Of a stretch of DNA of 64,000 bases, positions 56,230-64,000 are shown one piece after another; positions within the stretch are counted from its first letter, which is position 1, and the number at the start of each line of letters is the position of its first letter. Origin of the DNA: Sialis fuliginosa (taxonomy: Eukaryota; Arthropoda; Insecta; Megaloptera; Sialidae). The DNA lies in NCBI GenBank assembly GCA_961205875.1, contig OY540817.1, positions 12,497,001 through 12,561,000 of the forward strand. Reading direction: 5' to 3'. The notes under the pieces are model-generated. The model saw only the letters and a list, made by a program, of their open reading frames with translations. It did no database searches and was not told the DNA's origin. Made by a program: the position numbers and the translations under genes.

Positions 56230-58890
56230 TTTGTAATATAAATTCATTTTCATCGATATTAAGAAGAAAAGGTAGTACATAAGATATGTTTATAAGAATA
56301 CACAAAATGCGGTAAAACCTGCCCGCCACAAGTGAAGATCAATAAAAAATATATTTTCCATACAAAAAAACTCAATCAGTTTATATTTGACATGACATGC
56401 TTGGATCTTCTTCAACTCTCTACAATTTAATTTATTGACATTTATCCTTGATACCATATATACCACGTAGTTGTTGGCAAGTGATCGATGGATGATCTTT
56501 GATTGATAACTTTTTGATATAGCGATGGACGGTTTTGGAATTTCAATGAATTTCATTTGAATTTTTTATCCGGCAATCGATTATCGGTGATCTATGATCG
56601 TAGGTCTCCTATTGAGACAGTTCTCCAAACTGGGAAGATGCCCGTCTTGTTTTTCTTTAGATTTTTATTCGCTGATGTCACATCTTTATTGCGGTTGATA
56701 TTCGATATTTATTAAATTTGTTATTGGATGAAAATATGTTCTGATATATATGTACTGATTCTTTTTGACAGGTATGCTGGGGCAGTGATAGCATCTCGGA
56801 TTCATTTATTTATTTTATAATGGTTAAAAAGTTTGTAAGCTTCTACCTACTGAACATATTTATAATATTAATTCATAATATGTTAGTTAACTCTATTAGA
56901 ATTACAAATGATAACATTATTAAATTAATTAAATAAAAAGATTCATTCAGAGATAATTTTGGATACCTGTATTTGCTGTTTTGAAGTAAAATACAATAAG
57001 TTATTTTATATATATCTGGAATGATCATTATTTTGTGAATATAAGATAAGAAAATTCAATTCGCTACGATGAAAATATCCAAAGATAAAAATTATTATTT
57101 GAATGCATTTACGTCATTTTATTAAAAAAGGTAATTACGCGTATTTAAAAAAAGTTACTAATGATTAATTACACTTTTCTTTAAGTTTAACAGCATATTG
57201 ATCACAATCCGCGTTTTTGTCGCATTATAGAGTTGACTTACAATTAAATATCATAATCAATTTTCTATAGTTTTTTCGAATTTACTTAAAGTAATTAAAA
57301 AAAATATTACATCATCAGGATTCATGCAAAATACTTCCCTAATCCCTGTCAGGTGTGACGATACGTTGGATCTGTTAAAGTCACGATTCGCTAAATAAGT
57401 TCAAATCAGTTGAAAAAAAAGTTTTAATATTTTTTGCATAAAGTGATGGAAAAAATTCTAATTATAGTTCACAACAAAATGTAACATGTATATCGGGGTA
57501 TCGAATATAATTAATGTTTAATTAAAGCGTATGAGATACGAGAGCGGCCGACGAATACCTGTTTGCAGTTGTCGAGTGTATTGAGTAATTAACAAAAGGT
57601 AATTATATTATTGCTCGGTAAGTGGAATGCTAAATACTACTACGTGCTTCTCCGACAAATATTTGTCAGACACTCAATAATTGTTCCATATTCGACACTG
57701 TATATTTGCAAACGTGATTTATTGTGCTAATTAAAACTATTGTTCTTGTATTATTAATTATACATATTGTTTACAATAATTTTGATACGTGTGGTGTAGT
57801 AATGAATAAATTATACATACATATATGTATAACAAACAACAGACAAAAACTATGGTTATGACTTATCAAATACAAATCCCCTAACTAGTGTCTTTAAGGA
57901 TTCCGATGATGATAGCATTGTTATTGAAACACGTGTAAGTCTAAACTCTTACTATTTTTATGGCCTCTTTTTAAAAATAATACCCAGTAGTTACTTGCAA
58001 TTTTGAGAAAAAAATTTTTTTTACTTCCATGTTCTGAAAGATTCAAAAAATGTTTTTTTCACTTCACACTACTATATCTAATCTACATGTCATTAAATAT
58101 TTTTTTTATATTTAGATAATAAGACTACAATCTATTTTTTGAAAATGTGCAGTAAAAAATATAAAGAAGTTAATGAATATTGAAATTATCTAGCATTTAA
58201 TAAGATTTAAATTCTTTCCTATACTATCATTGAAGTCACCAATGTGATATTGTGGTCGCTCGTTTTTTTTATCAAATAAAGTATTTGATATGCATATGTA
58301 TTTTATAACATAAACATATATTTTATATAAAAATAATAAAATTTAACGTCTACATAAGAAATTAATTCCTTGCAAAACATTTTAAAATAAAAAGTGCAAT
58401 TTGTTTTGAGAAATCTGACTGAATCTTAGTTCGCAGGCAGTCTACTTATCTTCTTACATCAAATAAGCCTAAAAAGGGCACTGTTGATGAATAGATTGAC
58501 ACTTTAGCGCGTCGCGTTGACACTTTAAGTGTAAATGTCACGGAATTAGAATTTATACTCGGCGGGCTTGATAGCGGTCGTATAAGGATGTAAAAAATGT
58601 GGGAAAATAGATTCCGTCGTTACACTTACAGAAAATATATAACAACATTGCATTTTAGGTGACTGTTTAAGGTCAAGTATTGACTCGAATGTTTCAAAAG
58701 GATATACAAGTCTTTCAGAAGCTAACGTGGTTAGATCTACATTTTGTAGATTTATAAAATTTGAATATAAGTTACATTGTTATTTTTAGACCTATTCGTG
58801 TGATTAAACATTGTCCAATGCCCATAACAGTGTAACTAACGTCCAGGAACCAAGAACGTATGATATTTATTAACGTAAATAAATAAATTG
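56230..58890. other. A+T-rich DNA, no gene seen
   Basis: A fragment of repeat family B (ttacttccatgttctgaaag) is at 58021-58040. A short direct repeat TTGACACTTTA (58497, 58517) brackets gcgcgtcgcg. The 88-codon minus-strand frame at 56290-56556 has no motif. No gene. Confidence 0.5.
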
Positions 58891-58958
58891 TTCATTTGAA
58901 CTAGGGATGTTACGGAGCTCCGTATCCGAAACCGAAACTATCGGATATCCGAAAAGAT

Positions 58959-59116
58959 TTGACCTCCGAAACCGAAACCGTATCCGAAATAATTAAATTC
59001 TGAACTCCGAAACCGAAACCGTAACCGAAATAATTAAATTCTGAACTCCGAAACCGAAACCGTAACCGAAATAATTAGATTCTGAACTCCGAAACCGAAA
59101 CCGTATCCGAAATGAT
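58959..59116 (+). repeat. Subterminal 41-bp tandem repeat, about 4 units
   Basis: Units start at about 58959, then at 59000, 59041 and 59082, each reading ctgaactccgaaaccgaaac then cgtaaccgaaataattaaatt with small changes. The last unit is incomplete. It is part of the left end of the hAT-like element. Confidence 0.9.
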
Positions 59117-59371
59117 TATTTCGGATATTATTTCGGATAGTTTCCTACTTCTTGCGCCAAGCCTCGAGACACAAACAAAACATACGAGCAGATTATAAAT
59201 TTGTATTTACCGCCTGAAATTTAATTGGTGTATCATGTACTTTTATTTAGTCTCTATTTTTAAATTCGCTACCATAGATTATAACAGATGATTTTTTAAA
59301 TAAAGCAATAATCACTTTTTTTTAAATCTACTTAAAATTTTTTAAAAATTGTAAATTAAACATCAATTTTT

Positions 59372-60350
59372 AGGTTTCCGTAGAAAACTAGTTTCGCTAT
59401 TTCCATCCGTCCGTCCGTCCACAAAAATTTTAAGCCAATTAAGATGAAATTTGGTATACGGACGAAGACTGATAACTCAAAAAAAGAAATGATAATATTT
59501 AAAAAAAAAAAAAATTTTTGGACCCCCTTTCCATAGACTGAAAAGTATTTTCAAAAAAAAATTTTCACTTAATCCATTAAGTGTGATGTCTTTAGATAGG
59601 TCTCCAAAAATGTAATAAAAAATGTAATATGACATTTTGATTTTAACCCTTCAGTCACGATATATTTGCATTCAAAGTCGGGATAAAAGCGCCCCCCCCC
59701 CCCCTAATTTCTAAACTATCAATTTAAAAAATCTGAAAAAATTCAAGAATGTAGCTTTTAATTAGCACTTTCACTGAAAATTATAACGAACACTGTCAAA
59801 ATTATTTTGGACTCCCCTCCCATAGACTGAAAAGTGAACTCACATTTTTTTTTTCACTTAACCCATTGAATGGGTGGTCATTGGATAGGTCTCCTAAAAT
59901 GCAATAAAAAATGTTATATCATCTTTTGATTTTAATCCTTCAGTCACGACATATTTGCATTTAAATGTCGTTATCAGAGCGTCCCCCCCACCCTAATTAC
60001 TAAACTATCTATTCCAAAAATCTGAAAAAAATTCAGAATGTAGCTTTGAATTAGTACTTTCACTGAAAATTATAACGAACACTGTTAAAATCATTTTGGA
60101 CCCCCTCCCATAGACTAAAAATTGTACTCAAATTTTTTTTCACTTACCCCATTGAGTGGGGTATCTTTAGATAGGTCTCCTAAAATGCAACAAAAAATGT
60201 TATATAACCTTTTGATTTTAACCCTTCAGTCACGATATATTTGCATTTAAATGTCGTTATCAGAGCGTCCGTTGAAATAACTCTTGTTTATAAATCGTAA
60301 TGACTACGGAAACCTATCATGTGCGTGCCCAACACGCACTTGGCCGTTTT
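59372..60350 (+). mobile_element. Nested lepidopteran repeat with AGGTTTCCGTAG inverted ends and 3' hairpin
   Basis: AGGTTTCCGTAG (59372-59383) is mirrored exactly by CTACGGAAACCT (60304-60315). The start is followed by the (tccg)n tract 'ccatccgtccgtccgtcc'. After the right inverted repeat comes gtgcgtgcccaacacgcact, a hairpin with 7-bp stem (60321-60327 with 60333-60339), then tggccgtttt. That order matches a very abundant moth and butterfly repeat (ggttccgta...ccgtccgtc...cacgcacttggccggttttt). No coding frame. Confidence 0.75.
59520..60270 (+). repeat. 289-bp tandem array, two full units and a partial third
   Basis: Equivalent points (ttgga + C-rich tract + catagactgaaaa) lie at 59521, 59810 and 60099, exactly 289 bp apart each time. 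Shared blocks include ttcacttaacccattga, ataggtctcc, tgattttaacccttcagtca, cgatatatttgca and gtagcttt...cactgaaaattataacgaac. The first unit has a C homopolymer of 13 (59692-59704). Confidence 0.85.
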
Positions 60351-60511
60351 ATTAAATCAAGTTTATCATCATATTTCAATTTTATTAGAATTCGTGACTT
60401 CAAATTTTTATTGTTGTCACAAAAAATTATTTATATTATTTAAATCTGGAAATTCGACAGATAGCTAGAAATGTAAATTTTTATAGATTATAAGTAAATG
60501 GTATATACAGA

Positions 60512-60684
60512 CAGTCTAAATCAGTTATAACGACATCTAGGGGATCAGTCATTTTAAGTCGTAAAAACCGGGAACTAGACAATTACCATATATGGCATTC
60601 AGTCGGAACTTTTATTTTGAGTCGTTAAAACCGATATGTTGTATTAAACGATATCGTTATAACCGATTTCGAAATTTTCGACTG
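60512..60684. mobile_element. Nested pogo-like MITE (about 173 bp)
   Basis: CAGTCTAAATCAGTTATAAC then gacatc at the left corresponds to the right end read inwards, CAGTCGAAAATTTCGAAATC then ggttataacgatatc. TA follows the right end (60685-60686); the left outer pair is GA, probably a mutated TA. 'CAGTCGAA...GGTTATAACGA' is a common pogo/mariner-type end in insects. Confidence 0.65.
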
Positions 60685-61032
60685 TATCTAATTTCAACGA
60701 AAACTATACTACGGGCTGAAAAATACAAAAAAAAATAAAAAAATATCCGTATCCGTATCCATATCCGAAACTGAAGGGGGCAAAATATCCCTATCCGTAT
60801 CCGAAACCGAAACTAAGAAAAAAAAATATCCATATCCGTATCCGAAACCGAAACCAAGATAGAAAAAAATCCATATCCGTATTCGAAACCGAAACCAAGA
60901 AAAAAATATATCCTTATCCGTATCCGTAACCGATATGTCATATCCCTAACAACCCTAATTTGAACTATGTTAGGTTTCCTGACCGTTATCGTATTTATAT
61001 TTTGTAATCTTCTCCAGAAATGTTTCAGAAAT

Positions 61033-61059
61033 ACTACAGACATGAGAGTCGAAACAGTC
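61033..61059 (+). other. Hammerhead-like motif 3 (stem II intact, core half lost)
   Basis: GACATGAGAGTCGAAAC shows a proper GAC/GTC stem followed by GAAAC, but the 5' half reads CTACA instead of CTGATGA. Its surroundings (gttatcgtatttatattttg) resemble those of the motif at 18826 (gttgtcgtattttatttttt). Confidence 0.25.
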
Positions 61060-61061
61060 AT

Positions 61062-62270
61062 TGTATCTATTGCTGATATAAACTTTTCATTGAATTATTA
61101 AAGAAAGTTTCCTGTATTTGAATTATTTTTAAAAATAAAATGCTTCACACTGGAACATTTTCAACTACTTAATTTGAATTGTGTTATTTTTGTAGTTTTG
61201 CAAAACAAAGAACTTAAAATGTATTTATTCATATTAATGTGTTCTATTTTAGTTATAAATAGACACCTGTTTGTCATTTAACTGATGGAACACTTTGTAT
61301 AGCACACTGAAGACAAACAAAAGTTAAGTGGTTTGTGAACGATTTGCAGGTGTAACACTCTGTAAAGCTTACAGTAAACTGTCATACATTCTAAAGTGAT
61401 ATTGATTTAAATAAATACTTATTGTTTATTCATAAAATTAAGTTCTTATTGCTTTCTCATACCTAAAGTTGATAATTTTTGATAGAAATATTCATTCTGA
61501 ACTTCCTTTAAATCAATTGTAACTCGTTTTATAAAAATATCTAGTCTGTAGATGCTGTAACTCAAAAACGAAAAAAAAAAAAATAGATGGTTGAAATACT
61601 ATATTTTTTGTAAATGCAGGAAAATATTCTATTTGAGCTTAAAAAGAAAACGTTCTTTTCTGATTGTGAAAAATCTAATAACCTGAAACGTATTAATTTA
61701 CTATTCAAATTGGCCTATATTCAGATGTCAAAAAGATGAAAAATTAAAAATTTTCGAAACAAATGTATACTTTAATTTTCAAATGAACCATTTATATTTT
61801 TTGAAAATTTTTACATTTTCTTTTTTGATAATTAAAAGCACGATAAATATAAGTCTTATGCCAACTAATGATGAAATATTTTCATGTATTAAATGTTCTC
61901 GAAAATCAATATATGTATATTGAATTTCTAAAACATTTAATATATTAATATAAATAAAATATTATTTACTTTTCTCAAAATAACTTCACTAACCAATTTC
62001 TCATGATATAGTCAGTAGAGTTAATTGCCTTATTTTCTGAACAGTTAAAATATAAATAAGATAATTAATATAATATATTTATAACTATAAACACTAGTTC
62101 CCCGAGGTTGACATCTAATAAATATTGATTCACTTGTTTATTTATGGAATTAGTCAATCTGACTTATGAACAAAATTTATTGAGTATATCGATCATAACT
62201 ATTTATAATCATTACAGTAAAATTAATATTAATAACAATAACGCAATGTTTAATATAAACAATAAAACTA
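61062..62270. other. A+T-rich DNA, no gene seen
   Basis: No supported feature. Confidence 0.5.
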
Positions 62271-62274
62271 GATC

Positions 62275-62365
62275 CTCGAGGCTGGCACTTGTACATATCG
62301 GGGACATTCTGCGTGACCTCTGCACCCGCGTGTGGGACACCTCGGCTGAGAATCTTAATGTTACG
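62275..62365. other. G+C island open on both strands; coding status unclear
   Basis: Plus: the end of a 74-codon frame (62144-62368) reads RSSRLALVHIGDILRDLCTR then VWDTSAENLNVT. Minus: ILSRGVPHAGAEVTQNVPDM then YKCQPRGSS, preceded by an acceptor-like 'aacattaagattctcag'. The upstream part of the plus frame is Asn/Ile-rich A+T sequence, so if the island is coding it is more likely one spliced exon than the whole frame. No family recognised. Confidence 0.2.
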
Positions 62366-62369
62366 TAAT

Positions 62370-64000
62370 ATTTACAAGTATCCAACCGGTGTCGTACTTA
62401 AATAACATCTAAGGTTTAAAACAACTTAAGAGCTCTGTATAATTTTTGAATAAATCATAGATTTCATTAACGTTTATTATGATAATGATATGAATTTTTA
62501 AATAAGATGAATCATTTTTGCTTGGTACGTGCTGAATTGATGGTAAAGTTGATCAGTGGAGGTCTGTCGTTGAGATTTTTGGGGGCATGGAATATTTTAT
62601 TAAAAATAACCTAAAAATTTATTATTTTTTAAAAACAATGAAAAATTAGATTTAATACAGTTTTTTGAGACAACATAAAACATAAATATTTAAATTTATT
62701 TATTTTTGATATAAATTTTTTAATGTAAACAGTAAGCGTCAGTTATTGTATTCACTGGTTAATAGAATCAGCCACATAAAAAAAATTCACTTCGAACTCA
62801 TATTTTAAAATTTGTTTACAAAGATACATTCCATCAGAAATGTTTTCCTAGTTAAAATTTAGCATCTTTACCATCTTTATAAAATATATCATATTTGTTA
62901 TTTTTTTGCGTCTAGATTTTTTTTATATAACATAAAATGGGTATAAGTGAAAACAGGAAAAGGATGTGGACCAAATGTGACCACAATAACCAATACCCAC
63001 TCCATATGTATATTTTTTTCAAATTAGAATTATCTTCAGATTGTATCTTAATACTTTTATTTGTTGACCCACAATATTGCATAACTGAAGATGTTTTAAC
63101 GCTTGCATTCTAAATAAACATATTATAATAATTATACATTTATGTGTGTACATTAGATGACATTTCTATTGCACACACAAAACTTTTTTATCATAAGTAC
63201 ATCTACACAAACCAAACCTAATGACAAAACAAGTACATATATATATTACGAACATAGCTGGTACACTACTATCCAAAATTTTCACTAAACGTATTGTCTG
63301 TTAGTTCTATTTTTTATTACATTTGGTAGGTAATTAATGCGGTAATATATATACAATTTTCTTATTTTTAACGATTTTTTTTAACTAAGATATTATATTA
63401 TTATTATTCTTAACATTTTCGTGTTTTGTTACAATTTTTTTCTGCGGTCACTAATGACCCTAACATATTATATTATATATTATAATGAAATTGTAACGTT
63501 GTGAAATTTCACACGTCACATTTTTTTGAAACGTATTTTGTCCAAAATCAAAATGACAAATTACGCAGGTCGCTAGATTGAAGCATTAGAAAACGTGAAC
63601 GAATCCATTTTGCGAGGCGCACGCGCAGTGAAAAATATATTTGAGTCACAAGTTGATTATACGGAAACAAAATATTCTCGAAGAAGGCAGACGCACTGTT
63701 GAAATATTCTCGATAGCGTATCTAGGTACATTAAATATTATAAAAATTAAGTAAAACTGCGTTAAATCTGATTTATATTAATTTTTAAAATAAAAATACA
63801 TAAACCAATTTTTTATAGTAGATATAAAACAATTCTTAGTTAGTAAACTTCACATACAACAATATAGTCTAGTAATTCAAGTCTAAAATACAGATTACTG
63901 TAAATAAAAAGGTGATTTTTATTAGAAAAAATAAGTATATATACCATATTTAACATCAGTAAGATGTAGGAAGATATAGATAATACCATTTTTTGCTTAA
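62370..64000. other. A+T-rich DNA, no gene seen
   Basis: A G+C-richer bit near 63610-63640 (gcgaggcgcacgcgcagtg) is the only departure. No coding, RNA or delimited repeat feature. Confidence 0.5.

Larger units (their letters stand above)
58902..60957. mobile_element. hAT-type non-autonomous element (2,056 bp) with perfect ATTTGAAC duplication
   Basis: The left end TAGGGATGTTACGGA and the right end read inwards TAGGGTTGTTAGGGA agree at 13 of 15 bases. Identical octamers ATTTGAAC flank it at 58894-58901 and 60958-60965. Both subterminal regions are packed with ccgaaaccgaaaccg / atccgtatccgaaac iterations, the usual hAT binding-site layout. There is no transposase frame; the longest frame (82 codons, minus, 60813-61061) is read from the repeats. 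Its middle holds a nested repeat (59372-60350) and a nested MITE (60512-60684). Confidence 0.9.

Noticed and set aside
60813-61061. 82-codon minus-strand frame with repeated Arg-Ile-Arg and Gly-Phe-Glu-Tyr-Gly-like residues
   Set aside because: It is the direct translation of the atccgtatccgaaac subterminal repeats of the hAT-like element.

Overview
The window looks like a gene-poor stretch of insect nuclear DNA, most probably from a moth or butterfly. It is very A+T rich (about three quarters by eye). It has no bacterial-style operons, no rRNA or tRNA that I can find, and no open frame longer than 132 codons. The lepidopteran assignment rests on repeat remnants I recognise from general knowledge of those genomes. 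One type is a tail reading roughly 'cacgcgagcgaaaccgcgggtacagctagt' in pieces (near 15130, inverted near 24220, degraded near 23490, 43690 and 50650). Another is 'ccgacttcaaaaa...agttctcaattcgac' (1255-1500, 2125, 17620). A third is a 'ggtttccgta ... cacgcacttggccgttttt' element (59372-60350). The species cannot be named from the sequence alone.

I could not support any complete protein-coding gene. The window is best read as a large intron or an intergenic region filled with old, mostly non-autonomous DNA transposons. These include a TAAGG-ended MITE family with TA target duplications (six copies: 4667, 4974, 26654, 38077, 42031, 55693) and a GGGTCAACTGGGG-ended family (21234 and 47081). Pogo/Tigger-like mini-elements lie at 632, 53433 and 60512. 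hAT-like elements with 8-bp target duplications lie at 32786-32967 and 58902-60957, with a weaker one at 38791-39223, plus many 'TAGRGCTGCACG' and 'CAGTGG' end fragments. Long foldback elements lie at 29165-29405, 30070-30478 and 54762-54950; the last has a clean 5-bp target duplication.

The most structured region is 58.9-61.0 kb. A 2,056-bp hAT-like element flanked by perfect ATTTGAAC duplications carries Ccg-rich subterminal repeats at both ends. It also contains a nested lepidopteran repeat, itself holding a 289-bp tandem array, and a nested pogo-like MITE.

Several short G+C-rich islands (about 100-200 bp) stand out from the background: 5548-5640, 7795-7935, 25001-25135, 36180-36345, 42440-42640, 46905-47060, 51470-51660, 55200-55340 and 62275-62365. 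They could be small exons, conserved regulatory elements or transposon debris. The best exon candidate is 25001-25135 (+), which is bounded by AG and GTGAGT and is a symmetric phase-1 exon. In most of these islands both strands are open, so coding identity is unproven. No new multi-gene system is visible; the interest lies in transposon structure and in these islands.
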